NCBI GenBank assembly: GCA_963741055.1
Contig: CAVUGU010000007.1
Location: 62,001-126,000 of the forward strand
Origin: Bog-756 sp963741055
GTDB taxonomy: Bacteria > Actinomycetota > Acidimicrobiia > Acidimicrobiales > RAAP-2
DNA: 64,000 nt
Direction: 5' to 3'
Below the pieces are notes generated by a model. It made no database searches and was not told the DNA's origin. It saw only the letters and a program-made list of their open reading frames with translations. Position 1 is the first letter of the stretch. Each line of letters begins with the position of its first letter. Shown here piece after piece: positions 7,991 to 16,851 of this stretch. Both the position numbers and the translations under genes were made by a program.

Positions 7991-9097
7991 TCAGCTCCGC
8001 AGTACCCGCGAACTTCCCGGTACGACCGTGACCGCACCTCCGGCGGCGGCCGAGCGGTAGGCCGCCTCGACGATGGCGTGGGCTCGCCGCGCGTCCTCGA
8101 AGTCCGGACTGACCGGCCCCCCGTCTCGTACGGCGTGCACGAAGGCCCGGTCGGCAACGTACTGGTAGAAGAGGAAGTCGTCGCGTGTCACGCCATAGGT
8201 GGCGAAGAGCTCGCGCCGTAGCGCTGCGAGGTCGGGACGCTCGGAGTCGGCCCGGGGGTGGTGGATGACGAAGGAGTCCTCGTGCGCCCCGATGATGAAG
8301 TCGCCGGTGATCTCGACGGTGGCCTGCTCGAAGAACACCTCGAGCCGCCGCTCCTCCCTTCCCTCGACTCCGTTGAACGCGGTCGTCACGGTGCCGACCA
8401 CCTCGTTGTCGTGGGTGAGCTGCGCGGTTGCGATGTCCTCCACGCCGAAGCCGAAGACTGCTCGGGTCCTCGCCGACACCGTTGCGGCGGGGCCGAAGAG
8501 CCACGCCAGCAGGTCGCAACCGTGGATGGTGTGCTCGAGCAGTGCGCCACCGCCGGCCAATGCGGGGTCCGAACGCCAGGACGAGTGCCCGGCCACGACA
8601 GAGCCGGTCGGCCAGAACTGGTCCTCGCGGAGCATGTAGCCCAGTGGCACTCCGAACGTCTGGTCGTCGACGAGACGCTTGAGTTCGGTGAACATCGGAT
8701 TGAAGCGGGACTGGAATCCGACCTGGCCCACGACGCCGGACTGCACGACGAGATCGACCAGCGACTCCACCGTGGCGAAGCTCGGGGCCAGGGGCTTTTC
8801 GCTCATCACCGCCTTCCCCGCCGCGATCGCCGCCTCGATGGTGGCGGCATGGCTGGCCGTCGGCCCGGACACGAGTACGGCGTCGACGTCGGGGTCGTCG
8901 ACCGCCAGGGCGAGTTCGGGTCCGCGATGCTCGAAGGCGCAGTTGCGATGCGCCGCGTCCCGCGCGGCGGAGGAGGGATCGACGGCGGCGACCGCCCGGA
9001 TCTCGCCGTCTGCCACCAACTTGGCGAGACCGTCCGCATGGATCTGGCCGTTCGAGCCACAGCCGACCAGCGCGATCCCCACCCTCTCGGCCGTCAT
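7991..9097 (-). CDS. Gfo/Idh/MocA-family NAD(P)-dependent oxidoreductase
   Basis: A 368-residue two-domain dehydrogenase. The N-terminal Rossmann motif is VGIALVGCGSNGQIHADGL. VDAVLVSGPTASHAATIEAAI leads to MSEKPLAPS, whose Lys is the conserved EKP catalytic lysine. The C-terminal beta-sheet domain begins near residue 130 (GQVGFQSRFNPMFTELKRL) and contains ALLEHTIHGCDLLAWLFG, with the usual Asp/His of the substrate site. Enzymes of this family oxidise sugars, inositols or other polyols. The substrate is not predictable, and no catabolic partner is adjacent. ATG start at complement 9095-9097. Confidence 0.9.
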   Translation of the reverse strand: MTAERVGIALVGCGSNGQIHADGLAKLVADGEIRAVAAVDPSSAARDAAHRNCAFEHRGPELALAVDDPDVDAVLVSGPTASHAATIEAAIAAGKAVMSEKPLAPSFATVESLVDLVVQSGVVGQVGFQSRFNPMFTELKRLVDDQTFGVPLGYMLREDQFWPTGSVVAGHSSWRSDPALAGGGALLEHTIHGCDLLAWLFGPAATVSARTRAVFGFGVEDIATAQLTHDNEVVGTVTTAFNGVEGREERRLEVFFEQATVEITGDFIIGAHEDSFVIHHPRADSERPDLAALRRELFATYGVTRDDFLFYQYVADRAFVHAVRDGGPVSPDFEDARRAHAIVEAAYRSAAAGGAVTVVPGSSRVLRS

Positions 9098-9138
9098 GCG
9101 AGCGATGGTACGCGCGCGGAGGCCCCGGTGCTCGTGAG

Positions 9139-9774
9139 CTAGCCCGACGCGGCTGTGAGCCGCAGCAGCACCTTCGTGTCGCCCTTCACCCGGAGTCCCC
9201 GGCGACGCGCCTCGGCGATCGAAACCTTCCCCGCCAGGACACCGAGCACTGCTGCGGGGTCTCCGTCGAGCTCGAGATCAGCAGAGCTCACCGAGCCCCC
9301 TCTCGTCGTCACCTCACCGCCACGTACTTCGATGACGACCGGCTCGTCGCCGGTACGAACCTGAATTGCAAGCGGAGGTCCGGTCGGTTCGGAGTCGTGG
9401 AGGAACTCGGTCGCGGGAAACGACAGCCAATGGCTTCGGAAGACCTCGTCACCCCGAGGCTCGGCCATGTACCGCACGCCGAAGCGGCCGAGAGCGGTGA
9501 GCACCGGCTCCAACTCGCGGCCGGTGTCGGTGAGGTGATAGAGGGTCGTCGCCACCGGAGGTGGTGCCGGTTCTCGCCAGAGAAGTCCTGCCCCTTCGAG
9601 ATCGCGCAGTCGTTCGGTGAGGAGGTTGGTCGCGATGCCCGGCAGCCCGTTCTGAAGATCGGTGAACCGGCATGGACCCTGCTGGATCAGCTCGCGCACG
9701 ATCAGCAGGGTCCACCGATCGCCGACCACGTCGAGCGCCTTGGCGATCGAGCAGTACTGCCCGTACGACCTCAC
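9139..9774 (-). CDS. HxlR-type regulator with an SCP2-like C-terminal domain
   Basis: A 211-residue fusion. Residues 1-100 are an HxlR winged helix: YCSIAKALDVVGDRWTLLIV, RFTDLQNGLPGIATNLLTER and LYHLTDTGREL. Residues 120-211 resemble a sterol-carrier (SCP2) lipid-binding domain, with VIEVRGGEVTTRGG, ADLELDGDPAAVLGVLAG and RGLRVKGD. This architecture suggests a repressor sensing a hydrophobic ligand. It is transcribed divergently from the DHA2-type efflux pump at 9853, with a perfect 14-bp palindrome between them, so the pump is the likely target. Cys8 lies in the N-terminal helix, where some family members sense redox or aldehydes. Confidence 0.88.
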   Translation of the reverse strand: MRSYGQYCSIAKALDVVGDRWTLLIVRELIQQGPCRFTDLQNGLPGIATNLLTERLRDLEGAGLLWREPAPPPVATTLYHLTDTGRELEPVLTALGRFGVRYMAEPRGDEVFRSHWLSFPATEFLHDSEPTGPPLAIQVRTGDEPVVIEVRGGEVTTRGGSVSSADLELDGDPAAVLGVLAGKVSIAEARRRGLRVKGDTKVLLRLTAASG

Positions 9775-9806
9775 GCGTTCACCTTATCCAGGGTGGATTT
9801 CTTTTT

Positions 9807-9820
9807 CAAGTTATAACTTG
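9807..9820. promoter_or_regulatory. Candidate HxlR operator
   Basis: CAAGTTATAACTTG is a perfect 14-bp palindrome in the 78-bp gap between the divergent regulator and efflux-pump genes. It overlaps TTGACT (9818-9823), a plausible -35 of the pump promoter, so binding there would repress the pump. It is 33 bases from the pump ATG. Confidence 0.6.
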
Positions 9821-9852
9821 ACTTTCTAAAGCCATCCGATCAGGCTGCAGGT

Positions 9853-11430
9853 ATGCGCACCAAGCCCCTGATCCTCGTCTCGCTGCTCTTCGCCTCGTTC
9901 CTCGTCAACCTCGACACCACCATCGTGAACGTCGCCCTTCCTTCGCTGGTGAAGGAGATCCACGCCACCACCACCGAACTGCAGTGGGTCGTGGACGCCT
10001 ACAACCTGGTCTTCGCGGCGTTGATCCTCACCTTCGGCAGCCTTTCGGACCGCCTCGGTCGAAAGGGGATGCTGCTCGCCGGACTGGCGGTGCTGGCGGT
10101 GGCGACGTTCGTCGGTGGGCTGACCACCACTCCCTCGCAGCTCATCGTCGCGCGTGCGGTGATGGGCCTCGGCGCGGCGATGGTCTTTCCGGCGACGCTG
10201 TCCCTCATCGTCAACGTCTTCACCGGCCGACGCGAGCGGGCCACCGCCATCGGTCTGTGGGGAGCAAGTGCCGGGGTGGCGATCGCCCTCGGGCCGATCG
10301 TCGGCGGTTGGCTCCTCGAGCGATTCTCGTGGGCAAGCATCTTCTACTTCATGTCGCCGATCGCGGTGATCGTCGCCCTCATGGTCGTCGTGACAGTTCC
10401 GACCTCGAGGGACCCGGAGGCACCAAGGGTGGATCTGCCCGGCTTCGGTCTGTCCACGGCGATGATGGCACTGCTGGTCTTCACGCTCATCGAGGCTCCG
10501 AACGTCGGATGGACCGGCACGAGGACATTGGCAGGGTTCGCCGGGTCGGCGGTCCTGCTCGTCGCGTTCATCCTTTGGGAGCGGCATACCGACACCCCGA
10601 TGCTGGACGTACGACTCTTCCGCAACATGCGCTTCACCGCAGCCAGTGCATCGGTCACCATCTCGTTCTTCTCGCTCTTCGGGTTCATCTTCCTCATGAC
10701 CCAGTACTTCCAGTTCTTGCGTGGCTACGATCCCCTGTCCACCGGCGTCCACCTCCTTCCGGTCGCGGTGTCGGTGGCGGTCGGCTCGGTGGTCGGTACG
10801 CGTCTGGCCGTCCGCATCGGGACGAAGATCATCGTGACCGCCGGCCTCCTGGCCACTGCCGGTTTCTACGGCTGGGTCGCGGCGACGGTCTCCACCACCA
10901 TTCCCTACACCATCATCTGGATGCAGATGGTGGTGTACGGGCTCGGCATGGGTCTCACCTCCGCGCCCGCCACCGAATCGATCATGGGCGCGCTCTCGAA
11001 AAACAAGGCCGGAGTGGGCTCCGCGGTCAACGACGCGACTCGGCTGCTCGGAGGGACCTTGGGCGTGGCGATCATCGGCAGCGTCTACGCGTCCCTCTAC
11101 TCCAACCGGCTCAGCAGCGAGCTGCCTGCACGCTTTCCTTCCTCTTTGTCGGCTCTCACCCATCAGTCGGTCGGCGCCGCACTGACGGTGTCACAACGGT
11201 TGTCGGCACTCGGTCGCCCAGCGATCGGCGCCGAGGTATACCGGGCCGCGTCGGACGCTTTCCTCCGCGGACTCGAGGTCGGGTGCCTGGTGGCCGGGTC
11301 GGTCGCGATCGCCGGCGCCGTGCTGGCCGCGAGCTTCCTCCCGGCGCAACCCACCACACCGGCTCCCGCGCCCGAGGAAGCGCCCCCGACAACCGAAGAC
11401 CGGTTGGTCCCGGTCGCCATGGGTCGATAG
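9853..11430 (+). CDS. MFS transporter, DHA2 (14-TM) drug-efflux type
   Basis: A 525-residue membrane protein with the DHA2 signatures: LDTTIVNVALPSLVKEIHA in TM1, motif A GSLSDRLGRKGML after TM2, and WRALIG-like GLWGASAGVAIALGPIVGGW in TM5. About 14 hydrophobic segments are visible, and the last lies before a Pro/Ala-rich cytosolic tail. It should be a proton-coupled exporter of hydrophobic toxic compounds. Its start (ATG) has only a weak ribosome site, so the transcript could be nearly leaderless. Control by the divergent HxlR-SCP2 protein through the palindrome at 9807-9820 is likely. Confidence 0.92.
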   Translation: MRTKPLILVSLLFASFLVNLDTTIVNVALPSLVKEIHATTTELQWVVDAYNLVFAALILTFGSLSDRLGRKGMLLAGLAVLAVATFVGGLTTTPSQLIVARAVMGLGAAMVFPATLSLIVNVFTGRRERATAIGLWGASAGVAIALGPIVGGWLLERFSWASIFYFMSPIAVIVALMVVVTVPTSRDPEAPRVDLPGFGLSTAMMALLVFTLIEAPNVGWTGTRTLAGFAGSAVLLVAFILWERHTDTPMLDVRLFRNMRFTAASASVTISFFSLFGFIFLMTQYFQFLRGYDPLSTGVHLLPVAVSVAVGSVVGTRLAVRIGTKIIVTAGLLATAGFYGWVAATVSTTIPYTIIWMQMVVYGLGMGLTSAPATESIMGALSKNKAGVGSAVNDATRLLGGTLGVAIIGSVYASLYSNRLSSELPARFPSSLSALTHQSVGAALTVSQRLSALGRPAIGAEVYRAASDAFLRGLEVGCLVAGSVAIAGAVLAASFLPAQPTTPAPAPEEAPPTTEDRLVPVAMGR

Positions 11431-11528
11431 ATCGGGTTCGACGGGGTCATCGTCGGGTGGACGGTCACCGGCGCGTGGCGCATGATGACTCGCGACGCCG
11501 GACCGGCGACACCTGGAAGGAGGAGTCG

Positions 11529-11801
11529 ATGCTGTTCCTCTTGCGACCCGAGCAGACCTGGATGCCTTATTCCTTGCCGAGGGATCCCGTACAGCAGGAC
11601 GTCCGCAACCAAGAGATGCGCACGGCCTACGACTCGACCCGTCGCGTGCCGCCCTACCGACCCGCTGACGACGGTGGGTCGCAGCCGGACGCGATCGCAC
11701 AGCTGAAGTCCCTGGCCGAGCTCCACGACTCGGGAGCACTGACCGACCAGGAGTTCACGAGGGCCAAAGCCAAGCTGCTTTCTGGATCCGCCGGCACGTG
11801 A
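11529..11801 (+). CDS. SHOCT-domain small protein
   Basis: A 90-residue protein. The N-terminal half (PEQTWMPYSLPRDPVQQDVR) is Pro/Arg-rich. The C-terminal 30 residues, IAQLKSLAELHDSGALTDQE and on to KLL, are a SHOCT motif: a short two-helix domain found at the C-termini of membrane or DNA-associated proteins and thought to mediate oligomerisation. The start is fixed by AAGGAGGAG, a few bases before ATG 11529. The gene overlaps the next by GTGA (11798-11801), so translation is coupled. Function unknown. Confidence 0.75.
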   Translation: MLFLLRPEQTWMPYSLPRDPVQQDVRNQEMRTAYDSTRRVPPYRPADDGGSQPDAIAQLKSLAELHDSGALTDQEFTRAKAKLLSGSAGT

Positions 11802-12238
11802 CCACCAACGACGAGCGAGCGCTCGTCCTTACCCGAGCGCTCGAGAAGAGCTTCGACCATGACGCCTCGGTCGGTCACCTCTACACCGAGGACGTCAGGG
11901 CGTGGACACCTGGGCTCAGCACCACCTCGCTTTCGGAGCTGCTGGCCGAGACCGAGCGACGGGACGAGGCCTTCTCGGACGTGCAGGTCGAGGTCACGCC
12001 GCTCGACGCCGGCAGTCGGTACGCATGCGCCGAGTGGGTCGTCTCGATGACCCACACCGGGCCCTTCACGCTCGGCGCGGGATCGGTCGTCGAGGCGACC
12101 GATACCCGCCTCACCCTCTATGGGGTGACCGTGGCCGAGTTCCGTGGAAACAGGATCTGCTCGTTGCGTCAGTACTTCGATCGCTTGAGCGTGCTCGAGC
12201 AGTTGGGTCTGCTCTCGGAGGAGGCGGCTCCGAGGTAG
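11798..12238 (+). CDS. NTF2-like (SnoaL/ester-cyclase type) protein
   Basis: A 146-residue protein starting at a GTG that overlaps the SHOCT gene stop. The order of elements matches the SnoaL fold: helix ALEKSFDHDASVGHLYTEDV, WTPGLSTTSLSELLAETERR, strands YACAEWVVSMTHTGPF, and the last strand-helix FRGNRICSLRQYFDRLSVL. KI..L.QYFD-type endings are typical of the ester-cyclase/polyketide-cyclase subgroup. The ligand is unknown. Coupling to the SHOCT protein is the only context clue. Confidence 0.75.
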   Translation: MTTNDERALVLTRALEKSFDHDASVGHLYTEDVRAWTPGLSTTSLSELLAETERRDEAFSDVQVEVTPLDAGSRYACAEWVVSMTHTGPFTLGAGSVVEATDTRLTLYGVTVAEFRGNRICSLRQYFDRLSVLEQLGLLSEEAAPR

Positions 12239-12397
12239 CCCGGCGGAGACGGGGCGGCGCGGCCCAAGCTGCTACTCGACCATCTGACGGGTGACGCGTT
12301 CGACGATGCGAGCTCGACCGAGCTCGGCGCGATGCTCCGAGAGGCGGTCCACGATCTCATCGACGGGAGAGGATCTCGCCCGAAAGCGCGAAGCTAG
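12239..12397 (+). other. Coding-like open stretch without a start codon
   Basis: Directly after the TAG of the NTF2-like gene the same frame stays open for 52 codons to TAG 12395-12397 and reads like protein: KLLLDHLTGDAFDDASSTEL, then GAMLREAVHDLIDGRGSR. No ATG/GTG/TTG precedes the conserved-looking part; the only ATG is internal. It may be a small gene whose start was lost to an indel, a remnant, or chance. The rest of this 212-base gap before the RCC1 lipoprotein shows nothing else beyond that gene's ribosome site. Confidence 0.3.
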
Positions 12398-12450
12398 GAG
12401 CACGCCGGCCGAGCGAGGTGCGAGTCGGCGGGGCGAACCGAGGTGAGCCG

Positions 12451-13689
12451 ATGAGCCGTGCGGGAAGCGAGAAGACACACCGGACGACCACAGCCGTCCC
12501 CATCTTCGGTGCGCTGGTGGCACTCGTCGCACTCGCCGCCTGTGGCAGCGGGAGCACGACCCCGACGACCTCCACCACGACGAAAACGGCCTCCGGTCCC
12601 GGCACCGTCTACCGGTGGGGAGTGGTCGGCACGTCCGGGAAGATCGCACAGCTGGAGCTCACTGCGCCGACCCCCGTCGCCGGCATCACCGGAACGGTCA
12701 CCCAGATCGCGACCTCCAACTCCGACGGCTACGCGCTGACTTCGAACGGCGAGGTCTTCGCGTGGGGGGTGAACAACTACGGCGAACTGGGCAACGGCAC
12801 CACGAGTCCCTACGAGACCCACGCGGTCCAAGTCGATTTCCCCTCTGGCGTGACGATCGCCACCTTGGCCAACCCGATGCCCTTCGACGGCGCGCTCGCC
12901 ATCGATTCCACCCACCACGTGTGGGCGTGGGGTCTCAATGGAACCGGCGACCTCTGCCTCACCGGGCTCGCCGGACACGAGGCTCTCCGCCCGGTCGAGC
13001 TGAGCCTCGGTGACGTGACCCTCGCGACCGGAGCACGGACCCATTCGTTGTTCGACTCGGGAGGCCGGGTGTACGCCTGCGGCAGCGGTGACGCCGGAGA
13101 GCTCGGCAACGGTTCGACCAACAGCACCTCGACGCCGACTCCGGTCGTCGGCCTGCCGGCGGTCGGTGTCACCGCACTCACCTCCTCCTGGGAGGGCTCC
13201 GGTGCGCTGCTCTCGAACGGCGACTACTACAACTGGGGCTACAACGCGGCAGGGCAGCTCGGCAACGGCACGACGACCAACAGCGCGGTGCCGGTCATGG
13301 TCACCTTGCCGGCATCGGTGAGCCAGGTGTTCCAAGGCGGGAGCGGCGCGACCAACGGACAGACCGTCGCTCTGCTCTCGAACGGCTCGACGTGGGCCTG
13401 GGGTGCCAACAGCAAGGGCCAGGTGGGCAACGGCACCAAGGTCGATGCCACCTCGCCGGTGCCGGTGAAGGTCCCCTCGGGAGTGATCTTCGACAAGGTC
13501 AATTCCGGCGGCTACTCCTCCTACGCCATCGACTCGTCGGGGCAGCTCTGGGCATGGGGCGGCAACCAGAACGGGCAGCTCGGAACCGGGGGCACGGCGC
13601 GTGTCGAGACCGTTCCGGTCAAGATCGGCATCCACCTCACCCAGGTCTCCTCCACGGCGAGCAACGTCGCGGGGTTCTTGCAGCAGTAG
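12451..13689 (+). CDS. Secreted RCC1-repeat beta-propeller lipoprotein
   Basis: The 412-residue product has a lipoprotein signal peptide: a basic N-tail, the hydrophobic run VPIFGALVALVALAACG, and the lipobox LAAC (Cys near residue 31). A Thr/Ser-rich linker follows. The remainder is RCC1-type propeller blades with repeated W-G-x-N-x-x-G-x-L-G-x-G cores: WGVNNYGELGNGTTS, WGLNGTGDL, CGSGDAGELGNGST, WGYNAAGQLGNGTTT, WGANSKGQVGNGTK and WGGNQNGQLGTGG. It is presumably anchored to the outer face of the membrane. In bacteria such propellers are binding scaffolds; no enzymatic role is implied. ATG 12451 has AGGTGA just upstream. Confidence 0.88.
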   Translation: MSRAGSEKTHRTTTAVPIFGALVALVALAACGSGSTTPTTSTTTKTASGPGTVYRWGVVGTSGKIAQLELTAPTPVAGITGTVTQIATSNSDGYALTSNGEVFAWGVNNYGELGNGTTSPYETHAVQVDFPSGVTIATLANPMPFDGALAIDSTHHVWAWGLNGTGDLCLTGLAGHEALRPVELSLGDVTLATGARTHSLFDSGGRVYACGSGDAGELGNGSTNSTSTPTPVVGLPAVGVTALTSSWEGSGALLSNGDYYNWGYNAAGQLGNGTTTNSAVPVMVTLPASVSQVFQGGSGATNGQTVALLSNGSTWAWGANSKGQVGNGTKVDATSPVPVKVPSGVIFDKVNSGGYSSYAIDSSGQLWAWGGNQNGQLGTGGTARVETVPVKIGIHLTQVSSTASNVAGFLQQ

Positions 13690-13711
13690 CTCCACCCGGA
13701 GGTGGGAAGCA

Positions 13712-14705
13712 GTGAAGGTGGCCATCCTCGACGACTACTTCGACACGCTCCGAAGCCTCGACTGCTTCGAAAAGCTGTCCCGGCACGAGGTGACGGTGTT
13801 CACCGATCACGTCGAGAACGTCGACGTGCTGGCCGACCGCCTGGCGGACACCGAAGCTCTCGTCCTCATCCGAGAGCGGACCGCGATCCGCCGGCCGCTC
13901 CTCGAGCGCCTCTCCGCCCTGCGACTGATCAGCCAGCGGAGCGTCTACCCCCACATCGACGTCGAAGCGTGCACCGAGCTCGGCATCGTGGTCTCCTCCG
14001 ACCTCCACCCGGGGTCTCCCTCGTACGCCGCGGCCGAGCTCACCTGGGCGCTCGTGCTCGCCGCGATGCGACGGATCCCTCAACAGGTGGTCTCGCTGCG
14101 AGAAGGCCGGTGGCAGACGGCGATCGGGAGGACGTTGCGCTCCAAGACCCTGGGCGTCTTCGGGTTCGGCCGAATCGGAAGCGTGGTCGCAGAGTACGGG
14201 CGGGCATTCGGCATGGAGGTCGTCGTATGGGCGAGTGAACCCTCTCGCGAGCAGGCCGCCGCCGCGGGCTACCCGGTTGCCCCGAGCAAGTCTGCGCTCT
14301 TCGAGTCCTCCGACGTGCTCACCCTCCATCTGCGGCTGGTCGACGCCACCCGGGGAATCGTGACCGCGGCGGATCTCTCGCGGATGAAGCCGGACTCGCT
14401 CCTGGTCAACACCAGCAGAGCGGGGCTCATCGAAGAGGGCGCCCTCGTGGATGCCCTCGATGCCGGCAGACCCGGGAATGGCCGCGGTCGACGTCTTCGA
14501 GCACGAACCGGTCCTCGATCCGAACGATCCACTGGTCGCATCGGAGCGCGCGCTCTGCACGCCCCACCTCGGCTACGTCACGCTGGACGAGTGGGAGCTG
14601 CAGTTCGCCGACATCTTCGACCAGATCAACGCCTATGCCTCGACGGAGCCCACCAACGTCGTCAACCCCGACGTGCTCGCACGACTCAGACCCTGGGTGG
14701 CATAG
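13712..14705 (+). pseudogene. D-2-hydroxyacid dehydrogenase, one frameshift
   Basis: Two frames join into one family member. Frame 1 runs from GTG 13712 (GGAGGTG upstream) through the NAD site TLGVFGFGRIGSVVAEYGRA and the Arg motif LLVNTSRAGLIEEGALVDAL. Frame 2 resumes with GMAAVDVFEHEPVLDPNDPL (catalytic Glu) and CTPHLGYVTLDEWELQF (catalytic His), ending at 14705. One extra base in CCCGGGAATG (14471-14480) accounts for the break. All catalytic residues are present, so the enzyme would work if the base is a sequencing error. These enzymes reduce 2-ketoacids; the 3-phosphoglycerate dehydrogenase-like subgroup is closest by eye. Confidence 0.85.
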
Positions 14706-14734
14706 GCGTTGTCGCCCGAGCGGGCGGCAGCGAC

Positions 14735-15772
14735 TCAGGTGAGGCCGGACTGCTGGACCAGCAATGCGGCACGTTGGTCGTCGCCGAGCCGGACCACGCT
14801 GAGCATGGCGGGATCGACCTGCGAGAGCGGCGGCAGCGCCGGATTGGCTGCGACACCCTGCCGTGCCGGGTACTCGTAGTCGTCGCTGGCGGCGAGGATG
14901 CGTTGGGCCTGTGCGGAGACGAGGAACGAGACGAACTTCTCCGCGTCGGTCTTGTGTTGCGAGGACGCGAGCACGGCCGCACCCGAGATGTTCTGGATGC
15001 TCCCGACGTCGCGATTCGGGAAGTAGTACAGCCGGCTGTGGATGTTGCCCGGGCCGACCTCGAGCCGGAGGCGGTACCAGTAGTACTGGTTGACGATGCC
15101 GACGTCCGCCTGCCCCCGGTCGACCGCGGCGGCCACCGCCTCGTCGTCCTGGTAGAGCGCCGCATTGGCCTTGAGACCGGCCAGCCAAGCCCTGGCCCTC
15201 GCCGTTCCGTACACCGCGGTGACCGCCCCGACCAGCGGGACGAAGTCCGAGTCGGTCGGCGCGACAGCGAGCTTCCCTTTCCACTTGGGCTGCGCGAGCG
15301 CGAGCAGCGTGGTCGGGAGCTCTGCCGCCGACACGAGCGAGGGGTCGTAGGCGAGTGCACTCACCCGAAGGGCGACTCCTGCCCAGTTGCCGCTCGGCGA
15401 GTTGTAGCGGGCCGGGATCTGACCGCTGACCGAAGCCGGCAACTTGGCCAGCAGATGGTGCTCGGAGAGGACCATCAGCTCCGGTGAGTTCTCGGTCAGG
15501 TAGACGTCGGCCGGGGAGCTCGAGCCCTCTTGCAAGAGCTCGTCGGCGAGGACGATGCCGTCGTCGGTGCGGACCCGAACGGTGATCCCGGTCTGCTTCG
15601 AGAACGCGTCCACCAATGCCTGGGTGAGCTGCGGGTGTTGCCCGTTGTAGAGGGTGATGGCGTCATCGCCGCCACCTCCTCCGCACGCCGCGAGCAACGA
15701 CGCTGCGAGCGCCAACCCGACCGGGATGGCCAGCCATCGCAGACCGAGCCGTGATTTCCTCCTCGCGTTCAT
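14735..15772 (-). CDS. Ferric iron ABC transporter, substrate-binding lipoprotein
   Basis: A 345-residue periplasmic-type binding protein with a lipoprotein signal (VGLALAASLLAACGGGGG; Cys near residue 30). ITLYNGQHPQLTQALVDAF is the usual opening of FbpA/FutA-like iron binders. GKLAVAPTDSDFVPLVGAV lies in the middle. VNQYYWYRLRLE contains the paired tyrosines that coordinate Fe3+ in this family. The start overlaps the stop of the ATPase gene by ATGA, so the order on the minus strand is permease, ATPase, binding protein. It probably captures ferric iron, free or weakly chelated, at the cell surface. Confidence 0.9.
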   Translation of the reverse strand: MNARRKSRLGLRWLAIPVGLALAASLLAACGGGGGDDAITLYNGQHPQLTQALVDAFSKQTGITVRVRTDDGIVLADELLQEGSSSPADVYLTENSPELMVLSEHHLLAKLPASVSGQIPARYNSPSGNWAGVALRVSALAYDPSLVSAAELPTTLLALAQPKWKGKLAVAPTDSDFVPLVGAVTAVYGTARARAWLAGLKANAALYQDDEAVAAAVDRGQADVGIVNQYYWYRLRLEVGPGNIHSRLYYFPNRDVGSIQNISGAAVLASSQHKTDAEKFVSFLVSAQAQRILAASDDYEYPARQGVAANPALPPLSQVDPAMLSVVRLGDDQRAALLVQQSGLT

Positions 15773-16833
15773 TCGGTCGGATAGACGATGACCGGACCGG
15801 ACACTTCGAGCGAGACGAGCTCACCCACCTCGGGTGCTTCGTGGCTGTGCACTCTGGCGAGTACCGGCTCGTCGACGCGGTCGAGCGACAGACGGACCAC
15901 CGTCTCGGGCCCGAGGTAGGTGCGATCGACGACCGTCGCAGCGGGAGCGCACTTCGGTGACGACGGGCGACCCCCGGTCGCAGACCTGCCGAGGAGCCGG
16001 ATCTGCTCGGGCCGGACCATGACCGACACCTGACCCTCGACCTCCTCGTCGGCGATGCGGAGGTCTCCGAGCGCGCACACCACCTTCCCCGACTTCGCCT
16101 GTCCGGTCACGACGACCGCTTCACCGACGAATCGCGCCACTTCGAGATCGACCGGCGAGGTGTAGAGGACCGACGGCGGTGCACACTGCACGAGTCGCCC
16201 CTCGCGCAAGACCGCGACCTGACGACCCATCGACAACGCCTCTGCTTGGTCGTGGGTGACCAGCACCGCGGTGGTCTTCTCGTCGGCGAGAGCCTGCAAC
16301 ACCGCGGCTCGGGTCTCGACCCGGAGCGCTGCGTCGAGCCCGGAGAAGGGCTCGTCGAGCAGCACCACGCGCGGCCGCGGCGCGAGTGCCCTTGCCAGCG
16401 ACACCCGCCTTTGTTCTCCTCCTGAAAGCTGATGCGGTCGGCGGTCCGCGTACTCGAGGCCGAGGCCGACGAGCTCGAGGACCTCGCCGACACGCGTCGA
16501 GGTCCTTCGTTCGCTGCGTGGAAGACCGAAGGCCACGTTCGCTCGGACGTTCAGGTGCGGATAGAGGGCTCCTTCCTGAGCGACGTAACCGATTCCTCGC
16601 TTCTCGGGCGGGAGGTGGGTCCGGCCGTCGGCAACCACCGACCCGCCGACGACGACGCTCCCGTGCTCCGCTCGGGTGAACCCCATGACCACCCGCAGCA
16701 GCGTGGTCTTGCCGCTCCCGGAGGCACCGAGGACGGCAGTCAAGGTCCCTTCGGGTACCACGATGTCGACGTCGCGGAGCACCGTACGCGACCCGTACGA
16801 CGCCGCCACGTGCTCGCAACGGAGCTCAGCCAT
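15769..16833 (-). CDS. Ferric iron ABC transporter, ATP-binding subunit
   Basis: The 354-residue ATPase has Walker A GASGSGKTTLL, a Q-loop near GYVAQEGALYPHL, signature LSGGEQRRVSLARALA, Walker B RVVLLDEPFSGLD and the switch VTHDQAEALSM. After residue 235 a TOBE-like regulatory beta domain follows (VSVMVRPEQIRLLG). This long form is typical of FbpC/PotA-type importers. It lies between the permease and binding-protein genes and is translationally coupled to the latter. It energises ferric iron import from the cytosolic face. Confidence 0.93.
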   Translation of the reverse strand: MAELRCEHVAASYGSRTVLRDVDIVVPEGTLTAVLGASGSGKTTLLRVVMGFTRAEHGSVVVGGSVVADGRTHLPPEKRGIGYVAQEGALYPHLNVRANVAFGLPRSERRTSTRVGEVLELVGLGLEYADRRPHQLSGGEQRRVSLARALAPRPRVVLLDEPFSGLDAALRVETRAAVLQALADEKTTAVLVTHDQAEALSMGRQVAVLREGRLVQCAPPSVLYTSPVDLEVARFVGEAVVVTGQAKSGKVVCALGDLRIADEEVEGQVSVMVRPEQIRLLGRSATGGRPSSPKCAPAATVVDRTYLGPETVVRLSLDRVDEPVLARVHSHEAPEVGELVSLEVSGPVIVYPTE

Positions 16834-16851
16834 CTCGACGCGCCCCGATGG

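Noticed and set aside
7991..9097. myo-inositol dehydrogenase (iolG) to go with iolB
   Set aside because: Gfo/Idh membership is clear, but the gene is over 30 kb from iolB and carries no inositol-specific signature I can defend.
9826..11163. 445-codon minus-strand open frame opposite the DHA2 pump
   Set aside because: It is rich in Arg, Gly, Asp and His with no domain, and mirrors the codon bias of the real pump gene.
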